7,713 nt of DNA from an uncultured bacterium. Lineage in GTDB: Bacteria > Bacteroidota > Bacteroidia > Chitinophagales > CAIODY01. The notes beneath the pieces were generated by a model. That model was not told where the DNA came from. It saw only the letters and a list, made by a program, of their open reading frames with translations, and made no database searches. The stretch lies in assembly GCA_903871715.1 (NCBI GenBank), contig CAIQHW010000222.1, positions 1-7,713 on the forward strand, written 5' to 3'. Made by a program: the position numbers and the translations under genes. Positions 1 to 7,096 of this stretch are shown in pieces (position 1 is the first letter of the stretch; each line of letters opens with the position of its first letter).

Positions 1-229
1 CAATTATTAAAAAAACAATGCTGTTGATGCGTATCAAGTGTTGTAAACTTTTTAACGGAAAATAATAATGGAACGCAATGGAAAAGCATAAGAATTCGAT
101 GATGGTATATACATGGCATATAGGCATGTTGTTGTGAAATATTTTTGCAAAAACAGAAAAGGTAAACTCGATGAGGATAGAAATCAAAAAGAAACCGAAT
201 AATAGTTGGAACGATTTACTTACCTTTTT
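1..229. other. Left-edge stretch with no supportable gene
   Basis: I read all six frames here and find no convincing gene. Three short possibilities exist. A plus-strand frame from ATG 68 is broken by TAA at 89-91, then runs open to a TAA at about 212-214. A plus-strand frame beginning before the window ends near 62. A minus-strand frame is open from ATG 127 to the left edge (42 codons). None has a recognisable motif, a promoter with both elements, or a plausible signal. The stretch lies beyond the terminator of the 311-706 gene, so it is probably intergenic or gene remnant. Confidence 0.5.
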
Positions 230-274
230 AAAAAATAGCAAGCCAGCAATTACAGGAAGTAATATGCTGGCTTG
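230..274 (-). terminator. Intrinsic terminator of the 131-aa protein gene
   Basis: A long hairpin is visible. The outer arms are CAAGCCAGCA (239-248) and TGCTGGCTTG (265-274), a perfect 10-bp match. The inner arms are ATTAC (249-253) and GTAAT (259-263) around a 5-base loop, with one unpaired A at 264. On the minus strand the stem is followed after three bases by six consecutive U residues (230-235). It begins 37 bases after the stop of the 311-706 gene. The plus-strand side has no U-tract, so it appears to work in one direction only. Confidence 0.85.
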
Positions 275-310
275 AGAAATGCTAATGAAAATTTCGTTGG
301 TGTTCAAATC

Positions 311-706
311 TTATTTGTTAAGTTGAAATACTTGGGCTTGGCTAATTAAATCGGTTACATTGTTTACATTGTATGGTGGTATCACATTTGCCATATCATA
401 CCTTTTTGCTCCATCACTGATACTATGCTCTACATTGCCCACCATATCATTATTAGCATCATCAACAGCTACGGTTATTAAAGTAATTGTTTTATTGGTG
501 GCATCCACTTCTGATACATTTACTGCACCAGGGTAAATACGAATGCCCGAAAAACCATCTAAACTGTTGGGTGCTAAATTAAAAGCATGAATTAGTACAG
601 CTTTGTCGATAAACCATGCTTTCGGCAACATTACTACTGTTGCATCGTTTAAGTCGTTTTGTAATTGTGTGGTAAAATCTTGAGATACTTCTTGAGGAAT
701 TGTCAT
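311..706 (-). CDS. Uncharacterised 131-aa Bacteroidota-type small protein
   Basis: The function is unknown. The protein has no signal peptide, membrane segment or cysteine, so it is probably cytoplasmic. The core reads as alternating beta strands: GIRIYPG at residues 54-60, TLITVAVDD at 75-83, then YDMANVIPPY at 103-112. From memory, this layout (a G-hydrophobic-R-hydrophobic-Y strand, a central strand ending in a D-x-x-x-N-D turn, and a late double proline before Y) resembles a group of small uncharacterised proteins common in Chitinophagaceae and relatives. In those the last motif is often CPPxC; here there are no cysteines. That resemblance was not checked by search. The ATG at 706 follows an A-rich leader and fits a candidate promoter at 744-781. 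With a terminator just downstream it seems to be transcribed alone. No enzymatic residues are evident. Confidence 0.8.
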   Translation of the reverse strand: MTIPQEVSQDFTTQLQNDLNDATVVMLPKAWFIDKAVLIHAFNLAPNSLDGFSGIRIYPGAVNVSEVDATNKTITLITVAVDDANNDMVGNVEHSISDGAKRYDMANVIPPYNVNNVTDLISQAQVFQLNK

Positions 707-743
707 AAAATGTTTGTTTTAGTTTGTAATAAAAAATAAAGTG

Positions 744-781
744 CAAAGATAATATACAAAATAGGCTCATGTAAATACAAA
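744..781 (-). promoter_or_regulatory. Candidate Bacteroidota promoter for the 131-aa gene
   Basis: On the minus strand TATCTTTG (751-744) matches the Bacteroidota -7 consensus TAnnTTTG exactly. The nearest -33-like TTTG is at 781-778, giving a 26-base spacer, longer than the usual range of about 17-23, so the upstream element is weak. Initiation about 7 bases past the box would leave a leader near 31 bases before the ATG at 706. Confidence 0.45.
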
Positions 782-794
782 CTTCTTTGTATTT
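773..794. repeat. Perfect 9-4-9 AT-rich inverted repeat between genes
   Basis: The arms AAATACAAA (773-781) and TTTGTATTT (786-794) pair perfectly around CTTC. It lies 21 bases past the Omp85 stop and overlaps the candidate -33 element of the 131-aa gene. It could be an operator or a weak RNA hairpin ending the Omp85 transcript. No U-tract follows the stem on the minus strand, so a normal intrinsic terminator is unlikely. In AT-rich DNA chance is also possible. Confidence 0.4.
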
Positions 795-814
795 TGGTAT
801 TAAAAAAAATAAAG

Positions 815-2635
815 TTAAAACTTCATCGCCAAGCCAAAATGTATTTTGCCCGTTTTAATTAGTATGGGATTGCCCAATCGGCTACCCAAAGCGTAGCTTA
901 ATTGAAAGATGCCAGCTTTGGTGCCAAAGGCAAAGCCCACACCAAAGCCATAAGGTGTATCGAATTGGCGCAAGGCTACACTTTTTACTTCGGTGTAGGC
1001 TACATCGGAAAAAGCATAAACATAAGAAGTGGCATCTAACAAATAACGATATTCGGTAGTGAAAATGGAATAGAATGAAGTAAGAATTGATTGCTCATCA
1101 AACCCCCGAAGGCTGGCATTGCCGCCAATTCGGGTGAGTTCGTTGGTGTAAATTTTTTTATCGGGCGAACCACCACCTTTTAATTGTAGTTTCAATACGT
1201 TGCGCTTGTATAATCGTTGATAATTGGCAAAAGCAAAATCAACGTGGCTGTGCAAAATGGGCTTGGTGACGGAATCATACAGCGATGAAAAATTAAACGA
1301 TGGCTCGGCTGGGTCGCTTAATTGGGTAATTTGATTATTGCTTTCAAATTGCTTGTAACCAGCCAGCACTGTTAGTTTTACTACATATCCTTTAGATGGA
1401 TTGAAACGAAAATCTAATTGCTCTTTGTTTAATTCGACCCCAATTGTTTTGTATTTATAATCTAAAATCGAAGGCAGTTGATGCGTAGCCTTTATGGTTG
1501 TAGTATCAATATAATCTAATCTGGAAGAATGGGTGCTGTAAAATATTTTCACATAATTATTGGCAGAGAACATGTGCCTGATGCCGCCATTAAAATCAAT
1601 ATCGGTATAGGTGCTATCGTGTTTGTAAATTTCAAATTTGCCATCGATGCCAAATGGTGTGTTTAAGAAAAAAGGATGCAGATATTGCATCACCAAATCC
1701 TTTGTTTGCTGCGGATAGAGCTTAAACGACATATCTAATGTGTTGGCCGTTTGCATGATGTTTTCTAAATGCAAATCACCTTCGCCACTCAATAAAAATT
1801 TAGTAGTAACCACAGGATTGGTGGGCGTTGGAATCGAATTAGAAGGTTGCAAACCCAACAAGAAATTGAAGCGGCTGCTACTTTGCGGTTGCAAAAAGAA
1901 GTTGATGACTGCATGTTCGCCAATGAAAGTGATGGAGTAAGATTGTTGTTGCTTTAAAAAACTTAAACCACTCATCAATGAATTTATTTTTTGCACTACG
2001 GCTTCGCTGTAAACCATGCCAGGCTTGATGCCTAAATAATGATACAGAAAATTTTTGTTCACCACATTGGTGTATTGAAAGTGAATGCTATCAATCGTTA
2101 CTTTCAAATGTTTATCTAACACTAAGATTGCTGAAATAGATTTATCGTGCACTTGCACACTGTCTAATTTCAATTCGCAAAATGGATAGCCATTGTTTTC
2201 GGCATAGCGCAACACTTGCTCGGCGGTTTGAAACCATTTTTTCATCATCACTGTTTTGCCTTTGTAATCGCCAATATTAATGCCCGTTTGCTGCGCCCAC
2301 TCTATGTTTTTTCTACCCCATTTAATATCGCTCCACAAAAACTTTTCGCCTAAATAAATAACCACTTTTAATTTGGTAGGATATAAAATCATCGAATCCA
2401 TGTTGGCTGTTAAATAACCAACCGAGCGGACATTATTCAACCAATTTGTCATTTCACTTTTATACACTACAGCCGTAGAATAATTTTTTGGCAAAGGAAA
2501 TTGTTTGACCACAGCAGCCGAGTCGATGCCTGCAAAGTGATATTCGACAAAGGTTTTAAACTGTGCTGATGTTTTATTTGTAAAAAACAACAGCAATAAA
2601 AAAACGAAGTAAAATATGTGAGCTGCTTTTTTCAA
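815..2635 (-). CDS. Omp85-family outer membrane protein (BamA/TamA-like)
   Basis: This is a predicted outer-membrane beta-barrel of the Omp85/D15 superfamily, whose members insert or translocate proteins at the outer membrane. Starting at TTG 2635 gives 606 residues. Residues 1-24 form a classic signal peptide (MKKAAHIFYF, a leucine/phenylalanine core, cleavage after TSA before Q). Residues about 30-250 look like two or three POTRA-like repeats; the clearest is about 178-250. The barrel fills about 255-606. It contains GGNASLRGF near 504-512, matching the conserved (L/V)RG(F/Y) motif of loop 6, and ends in FGLAMKF with the terminal aromatic expected of barrel proteins. It is shorter than BamA (about 800), closer to TamA or two-partner transporters. 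A longer frame from TTG 2665 is possible, but that codon lies inside the promoter -7 box. The leader between promoter and start contains ATG immediately followed by TAA (2649-2644). Its partner or substrate is unknown. Confidence 0.88.
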   Translation of the reverse strand: MKKAAHIFYFVFLLLLFFTNKTSAQFKTFVEYHFAGIDSAAVVKQFPLPKNYSTAVVYKSEMTNWLNNVRSVGYLTANMDSMILYPTKLKVVIYLGEKFLWSDIKWGRKNIEWAQQTGINIGDYKGKTVMMKKWFQTAEQVLRYAENNGYPFCELKLDSVQVHDKSISAILVLDKHLKVTIDSIHFQYTNVVNKNFLYHYLGIKPGMVYSEAVVQKINSLMSGLSFLKQQQSYSITFIGEHAVINFFLQPQSSSRFNFLLGLQPSNSIPTPTNPVVTTKFLLSGEGDLHLENIMQTANTLDMSFKLYPQQTKDLVMQYLHPFFLNTPFGIDGKFEIYKHDSTYTDIDFNGGIRHMFSANNYVKIFYSTHSSRLDYIDTTTIKATHQLPSILDYKYKTIGVELNKEQLDFRFNPSKGYVVKLTVLAGYKQFESNNQITQLSDPAEPSFNFSSLYDSVTKPILHSHVDFAFANYQRLYKRNVLKLQLKGGGSPDKKIYTNELTRIGGNASLRGFDEQSILTSFYSIFTTEYRYLLDATSYVYAFSDVAYTEVKSVALRQFDTPYGFGVGFAFGTKAGIFQLSYALGSRLGNPILIKTGKIHFGLAMKF

Positions 2636-2662
2636 AAAGAATTTTACATGAAATGATTGGCG

Positions 2663-2694
2663 CAAAGTTATTTCTTAACGCTTTTTGCAGGCAA
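2663..2694 (-). promoter_or_regulatory. Bacteroidota-type promoter for the Omp85 gene
   Basis: On the minus strand TAACTTTG (2670-2663) matches the -7 consensus TAnnTTTG exactly. A TTG at 2694-2692, inside TTTTG, sits 21 bases upstream as the -33 element. Spacing and both elements agree with the primary sigma factor promoters described for this phylum. Initiation about 7 bases downstream would fall near 2656-2658, leaving a leader of about 22 bases before TTG 2635. It lies in the roughly 130-base gap after the tolC-like gene, so the Omp85 gene can be transcribed independently of the exporter operon. Confidence 0.7.
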
Positions 2695-2766
2695 AATCTT
2701 TTATGTTATTTCGGATTTATTTTAAGGACACTAATTACTTAAAAGGCGTAAAAATTATTTGGTCTT

Positions 2767-4173
2767 TCATTTCCATAAAATAGCAAGTTGCCCAGAGGCT
2801 TTTAAATAATCTAACCAGTAAACCCACAATTGTTTTTTGTTGGTTTCGTAATCATTTTCCAATAGTTGAAAATTCGTTTCTTCTAAATTTAAATTAGATG
2901 CTGACTCTTGCCCTTCTTTTACTCGAGCCTGAAAAATGTAAATAGATTCAGTGCTTAAAGCGATGTTTTCTTCTTGCGTTTTTAATTGTGATTTAACATT
3001 TTCCATTTTAAGTTTCGCAGTTAAAACATCTTTGGTGTATTGATTTGCTTTGTCTTCTTTTTGCAAATTGTATTGATTAGTTTGTAAGCTTAGTTGCTGA
3101 ATTTTATTGTGAATGTTTTCGCCAAAAAGAATTGGCAATTTCACATCCAATCCTAAATAACTCAATCCAAACCAAGTATTTTCAGCAACCGGATTAAATG
3201 TATTCGAAAATTGATTAGCACCTAAAAATCCTTTGAAACCTACGGTGGGTAAATGTTTCGTTCTTTCTGATTTTGTTTGCAATTCAGTTAGTTGACTATG
3301 CAGAGTGAGTTGTTGCAAATCGGGCAACTGCTCAAAATTTATTGGGTTGAGTTTATTGTCGATTGAATATTTCATTGTCAAAGATGTATCAATTTCAAAA
3401 TCCCATTTTTCAATTTCATTTGCTCCAGTTAAAAATAGCAAGTACACTTTATCTTCAATCAACAATGCAATTCCATCCGACAATAATTGAACAGCATTAT
3501 TATGGTTCACTTTTGATTTATTCAAATCAGATTTCAACAAACATTTTTCATCAAATTTATTTTTGAGCAAAGTGTAGCTGATGTATGTTCTGTTAGTATC
3601 AGCAATCAATGATTTGATTTTTGCATTTTGCAAATAAATATCAATATAGGTTTGAGCAATGGTGTAAGCCAATTCATATTCAGATTGCGCTTGTGATAAA
3701 GCGGCAATTCGTACTTGTAATTTTGCTTCGTTGATTTTTCTATTAATAGATAAATCGAGCAAAGGCTGATTGGCAGTAAGTCCTGCCGATTGTGTCCATG
3801 TTGTTCCAAACTTCACATTCGTAGTTGCATCAATTGGATAATTAGGATTAAAAATACCAATAGGCAAAATGGATGTTTGCAGAATTGGATTGTATAAGTA
3901 ATTATATTCGGCTGAGATTTGCGGCAAATATTTTTGATACAAAGCCTGCATCTGCAAATTACTAATCTTCACATTTAATTTACTAGCAGTAATATTTTCC
4001 TTGTTTGCCAAGCCATTATTAATGGCTTGAGAAAGCGTAATTATTGATTGAGCATTTGTGGAAATCGTAAATAGCATCAATACAACAATTGCAAAAAATG
4101 AAAAAATATTTTTCTCAATTTTAAATGTGCAAGAATTTTTTTGAATGAATTTTAACAAGCCATTGCTGTTCAT
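2767..4173 (-). CDS. TolC-family outer membrane efflux protein
   Basis: This is the outer-membrane channel of the exporter encoded just upstream. The 468 residues fit the usual TolC/OEP length. The signal peptide is unusual in having a polar, charged n-region of about 21 residues before the hydrophobic core (about 22-38). Cleavage is predicted after NA at 40-41, leaving Q at the mature end. The mature protein opens with ITLSQAINNGLANKENI, the standard OEP start (TLxxAIxxALxxN). It then shows two halves of long amphipathic helices rich in Q, N, L and K (for example around 140-215 and 355-440). Each half contains a strand pair, as expected of the duplicated OEP fold that trimerises into a barrel plus periplasmic tunnel. 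It ends the four-gene operon, 43 bases after the permease stop. Its leader is A-rich without a Shine-Dalgarno. No strong terminator follows it. Confidence 0.92.
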   Translation of the reverse strand: MNSNGLLKFIQKNSCTFKIEKNIFSFFAIVVLMLFTISTNAQSIITLSQAINNGLANKENITASKLNVKISNLQMQALYQKYLPQISAEYNYLYNPILQTSILPIGIFNPNYPIDATTNVKFGTTWTQSAGLTANQPLLDLSINRKINEAKLQVRIAALSQAQSEYELAYTIAQTYIDIYLQNAKIKSLIADTNRTYISYTLLKNKFDEKCLLKSDLNKSKVNHNNAVQLLSDGIALLIEDKVYLLFLTGANEIEKWDFEIDTSLTMKYSIDNKLNPINFEQLPDLQQLTLHSQLTELQTKSERTKHLPTVGFKGFLGANQFSNTFNPVAENTWFGLSYLGLDVKLPILFGENIHNKIQQLSLQTNQYNLQKEDKANQYTKDVLTAKLKMENVKSQLKTQEENIALSTESIYIFQARVKEGQESASNLNLEETNFQLLENDYETNKKQLWVYWLDYLKASGQLAILWK

Positions 4174-4216
4174 TTGTTTTGCTTTTTATGGATGAATAAG
4201 ATTTGTTTGAAACGCT

Positions 4217-5344
4217 TTATCTGAATACTGCCGCAGGTTCTACGCTTCTAATTCTGCTTAATGCAAATGATGCTCCACTTAATGAAATCAAAGCAATGGT
4301 GGAAAACATGGCCAACAAAACCAATGGAGAAAATGAAAAAATCAATCCTGATTTTGCAACGCCAATTCTAAAACTTTCTAACAATGCTAAGCCAATTAAA
4401 AATCCGACAACTGTAAATAACATCGCTTGAGTGAGAATCAATTTGCTGATGTATTTATTGCCTGCGCCAATTGCTTTCAACGTTCCATAATCTTTCAATC
4501 GGTCAAGTGCTGATGAATACATTGTTAAACCGATAATGAAAAAACCAGCAATCAATGCGAAGATGATTAAAGTGCCTGTACTTAATGCAATGCCGCTGCT
4601 TGCCAATATTTTTTTTACGGATGAACCAGCTAATTTTTTTGATTGCCAAGCTCTGACTCCAAAAATATTTTGATTGATATTAGCAACTACTTTATCAACG
4701 TCTTTTGGATTTTCAACATTCACCAAAACAGCACTGATATTATTAGCTGATTGGTTAGAAAAAAATCTTGCTCGTTCAATTGTCGTTGCGCAGAAGCTGC
4801 TACCGAAGCCTCTAAAGCCTTTTGTTTGCAAAACAAAAAACGCCCGTTTGCCATTGATTTCTAAATTAGTTCTCAAATCGATATTGCCACCTAAATTTTT
4901 CTTTTCAAAAAATTCAGCACTTACGGCTCCATCCAATTGCAAATCAGAAATATTGCCAGCCATAATTTTATCTTGACTAACCAATGCATTGATATGATTT
5001 TCATCAACTCCTAATAATGTGATGGCACCACTTGTTCCATTTTTAAAATTGCATGAAGCGCCAGAAATAATTAATGGAAATGCTTCTTTAACGCCGTTGA
5101 TGCCTTGCACAGCCCTAAGGTTTCTGATGTCTAACCTTCCTAATAGATTCACATCATCCGTTTTTCCATCCACCACCCAAATATCTGCTTTCACATCTGT
5201 GGCTAATGCGCCCATCAAACCGGATAGAAAAAAGAAAACGCCTAATTGTTGACCAATTAAAAATGTGCTGATGAGAATACCCACCACAACGCCAATGCTT
5301 TTGGCTTTGTCGAACTTGATAAATCTCCAGGCAATTTTTAACAT
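4217..5344 (-). CDS. ABC transporter permease, FtsX/DevC-like
   Basis: This inner-membrane permease partners the ATPase at 6311-7063. At 375 residues it has the MacB/FtsX-fold layout: a first membrane segment at about 17-40, a periplasmic domain at about 45-245, and three C-terminal membrane segments at about 253-275, 303-323 and 339-362. Between the second and third segments is DRLKDYGTLKAIGAGNKYIS (281-300), the cytoplasmic loop that contacts the ATPase in this fold (D/E-x-G-TLKAIGA). The C-terminus PAAVFR resembles the DPAEVFR ending of cyanobacterial DevC proteins. Length, lack of a fused ATPase and context favour DevC-like over MacB (about 650 aa, fused) or LolC/E (no adaptor or TolC nearby). 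The start is 3 bases past the adaptor stop, implying coupled translation. A single homodimeric permease is expected, since no second one is present. Confidence 0.9.
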   Translation of the reverse strand: MLKIAWRFIKFDKAKSIGVVVGILISTFLIGQQLGVFFFLSGLMGALATDVKADIWVVDGKTDDVNLLGRLDIRNLRAVQGINGVKEAFPLIISGASCNFKNGTSGAITLLGVDENHINALVSQDKIMAGNISDLQLDGAVSAEFFEKKNLGGNIDLRTNLEINGKRAFFVLQTKGFRGFGSSFCATTIERARFFSNQSANNISAVLVNVENPKDVDKVVANINQNIFGVRAWQSKKLAGSSVKKILASSGIALSTGTLIIFALIAGFFIIGLTMYSSALDRLKDYGTLKAIGAGNKYISKLILTQAMLFTVVGFLIGLALLESFRIGVAKSGLIFSFSPLVLLAMFSTIALISLSGASFALSRIRSVEPAAVFR

Positions 5345-5347
5345 CGT

Positions 5348-6301
5348 TTATTTTTTAGAATTACTGGAAATGTCAATCACACATTCTACTCTGGCATTCA
5401 ACAATAATTTGTCAGGATTATCCAACATCATTTTTATTGTACGAACTCGTCGGTCTTCTTTTTCGCCAGATTGGTCGGTGAATAAGGATTTCTTTTTCAG
5501 AAAAGAAAAAGTGAAATAAACTTTGCCTGTTGAAAGCGTATCTGATGAACCAACATTTCTAATCCATCCATTTTGCCCCACCATAATTTTGTCGGCATTC
5601 AATTCATCAATTTCACAAATAGCAATTGTTTTGCCTTCGGGACTAATTTGTGCAAATGATTGTTGAATCGAAACTGAACTGCCAATTAAAACTGTGAGTT
5701 CTAAAATTTTTCCGTTGATTGGCGAACGAATTATTTTTTGGTCTCTTTCAATTTGAGCAGTAATCAAAGCTGTTTTTGTTTCTTGCAGTTTACTTTTAGA
5801 AACTGCTACACTGGCTTCCAATCTGTTTAAATTCGAGTTGAATGATTTTAAATTTGTGTTGGCATCATCAACAGTTTGTTGCGTTTCAGCACCTTTCAAT
5901 AATAAATTTTGTAACCGCTGCAACTCCGAATTTGCATTACTAACCTTGGCTTCAAATTCACCAACACTGGCTGCATCTACTTTTATTTGCGCAGCTTGTG
6001 TGATGAGTTGATTATTCAACTGCATTATTTTTTCATCTTCTACATGATGTTCTAATTCTAAAATGACGCTACCAATATTTACAGTATCATTTTCCTTTTT
6101 GTAAATTTTTTCAACAATGCCATTCACTGCTGATGACAATTGAATAATATCATTTTCAGGAATTATTTTTCCAATACCCACAATACGATTGACTGCAATA
6201 GCTTGCTTTGCATTTTCAATGGCAAATTTTTCTTTTGCAGTTTTGTTGTTGCAAGCAACAAAAATTGAAAAAAGAAAAACCAGGAGTAAATAATATTTCA
6301 T
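5348..6301 (-). CDS. Periplasmic adaptor (HlyD/DevB-like) lipoprotein
   Basis: This is the membrane fusion protein linking the permease to the TolC channel across the periplasm. Of the 317 residues, 1-16 are a lipoprotein signal ending in the lipobox FVAC, with C17 as the lipidated residue. The residues after it, NNKTAKEK, do not resemble the acidic surface-export signal of Bacteroidota lipoproteins, so it probably faces the periplasm. Residues about 40-85 are the first half of the lipoyl domain (GIVEKIYKKENDTVNIGSVI). About 88-190 form a helical hairpin rich in Q, A and L. RSPINGKILE (192-201) starts the second lipoyl half, followed by beta-barrel sequence to the end. Cyanobacterial DevB and HlyD usually have an N-terminal membrane helix instead of a lipid anchor, so the anchor here is more like that of RND adaptors. 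It sits 9 bases after the ATPase stop. Confidence 0.9.
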   Translation of the reverse strand: MKYYLLLVFLFSIFVACNNKTAKEKFAIENAKQAIAVNRIVGIGKIIPENDIIQLSSAVNGIVEKIYKKENDTVNIGSVILELEHHVEDEKIMQLNNQLITQAAQIKVDAASVGEFEAKVSNANSELQRLQNLLLKGAETQQTVDDANTNLKSFNSNLNRLEASVAVSKSKLQETKTALITAQIERDQKIIRSPINGKILELTVLIGSSVSIQQSFAQISPEGKTIAICEIDELNADKIMVGQNGWIRNVGSSDTLSTGKVYFTFSFLKKKSLFTDQSGEKEDRRVRTIKMMLDNPDKLLLNARVECVIDISSNSKK

Positions 6302-6310
6302 AGTTTGATT

Positions 6311-7063
6311 TTATTTTAAAGCGATTTCTTCCTCAACAGGTTGGTCGGAAATGCCGCCATCTAACACATACACAATTCTATCAGCAAAAGGTCGAAGCCT
6401 AGTATCATGCGTAACTACAGCCACAGCCTTTCCTTGTTTTGCTAATGCTTTCAACTCTCTCATCACTATGCCTGCGCTAGCAAGGTCGAGCGATGCAGTG
6501 GGTTCATCACACAACATCATTTCAGGATTAGTGACCAATGCTCGTGCAATGGCAACACGTTGTTGCTGACCGCCACTCAAATCATTGGAAAGATTTTTCA
6601 TTCTATCACCCATGCCTACTTTTTCCAAAGCTGCTGTTGCTTTTGTTTTTGCATCTTTATCGCTCACACCTTGCAATATCAAAGGCATCATCACATTTTC
6701 TAAAGCAGTAAGTGGTGCAATCAAATTAAATCGTTGAAAAATGAAGCCGATTTTTAGCAAGCGCAATTCAGCTAATTTGCTTTCGCTTAAATCATTCACT
6801 CTCATATCATCAATCCATACTTCGCCAAAGCTTGGATAAATCACACATCCGAAAAGAGAAAGCAATGTAGTTTTGCCCGAACCAGATGGACCAATGATGA
6901 GTAAAAGTTCGCCTGCTTTCAATTCGACTGTGCTTGCTTTTAATGCTGTGATGGTGGTATCGCCAGCTTTATATTCTTTACCTCCATTCACCACCTTGGC
7001 AACAATTTTATTTTTAATTGTTGACTTCGATTCTTCTTTCAATGTTGGTTTGGTTTCCTGCAT
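6311..7063 (-). CDS. ABC transporter ATPase, LolD/MacB/DevA type
   Basis: This cytoplasmic ATPase powers the exporter and is the first gene of the operon. In its 250 residues all ABC motifs are intact: Walker A GPSGSGKTT (58-66), Q-loop glutamine in FIFQ (Q110), signature LSGGQQQR (162-169), Walker B MMLCDEP (182-188) with catalytic E187, D-loop SLD (191-193) and switch histidine in VTHD (H219). FQRFNLIAPLTALENVMMPL after the Q-loop is characteristic of the LolD/MacB/DevA/FtsE subgroup that works with FtsX-fold permeases. A lysine/glutamate/threonine-rich N-terminal extension of about 20 residues precedes the first strand. No other start codon in frame explains it better, so ATG 7063 is kept. 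Twelve bases upstream is a perfect palindrome (7076-7096) that may control the operon. I could not identify a full-consensus promoter in the 226-base gap. Confidence 0.94.
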   Translation of the reverse strand: MQETKPTLKEESKSTIKNKIVAKVVNGGKEYKAGDTTITALKASTVELKAGELLLIIGPSGSGKTTLLSLFGCVIYPSFGEVWIDDMRVNDLSESKLAELRLLKIGFIFQRFNLIAPLTALENVMMPLILQGVSDKDAKTKATAALEKVGMGDRMKNLSNDLSGGQQQRVAIARALVTNPEMMLCDEPTASLDLASAGIVMRELKALAKQGKAVAVVTHDTRLRPFADRIVYVLDGGISDQPVEEEIALK

Positions 7064-7075
7064 GGAATTAGAACG

Positions 7076-7096
7076 GTGTAAGAATGTTTCTTACAC
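7076..7096. promoter_or_regulatory. Candidate operator palindrome of the exporter operon
   Basis: GTGTAAGAA (7076-7084) and TTCTTACAC (7088-7096) are perfect inverted copies separated by TGT. The dyad is 12 bases upstream of the ATPase ATG. A further half-site, CTTACAC at 7134-7140, repeats 44 bases away in the same orientation as the right arm, close to four helical turns. A 9-3-9 dyad is the size usual for TetR- or MarR-type dimers. No regulator gene lies in the window, so the binding protein is unknown. The alternative is a leader RNA hairpin. A weak -7-like CACCTTTG (7113-7106), one mismatch from TAnnTTTG and with no -33 partner at normal spacing, would place the dyad at the transcription start. 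Confidence 0.55.

Noticed and set aside
1..127. Minus-strand open frame from ATG 127 running off the left edge (42 codons)
   Set aside because: It is rich in hydrophobic and aromatic residues, has no recognisable motif and no promoter-like site, and is short enough to be chance; only sequence beyond the edge could rescue it.
140..147. Plus-strand TATTTTTG matching the -7 consensus
   Set aside because: No TTG occurs at suitable spacing upstream and no credible plus-strand gene follows it.
579..770. Minus-strand 63-codon frame overlapping the start of the 131-aa gene
   Set aside because: It is in another frame of a supported gene, crosses its promoter, and resembles no known protein.
3606..3809. 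Minus-strand 67-codon frame inside the tolC-like gene
   Set aside because: It is an alternate frame of a clear OEP coding sequence, without its own leader or motif.
4203..4976. Plus-strand open frames of 75 and 100 codons inside the permease gene
   Set aside because: They lie antisense to a well-supported permease, have low-complexity composition and no family motif, and are complementary-strand shadows.
4217..7063. Interpretation as MacAB or as Lol lipoprotein transport
   Set aside because: MacB fuses ATPase and permease in one long chain, which is not so here. Lol systems do not come with an HlyD-type adaptor and a TolC channel. The DevABC-like reading fits better, though ATPase similarity alone cannot decide it.
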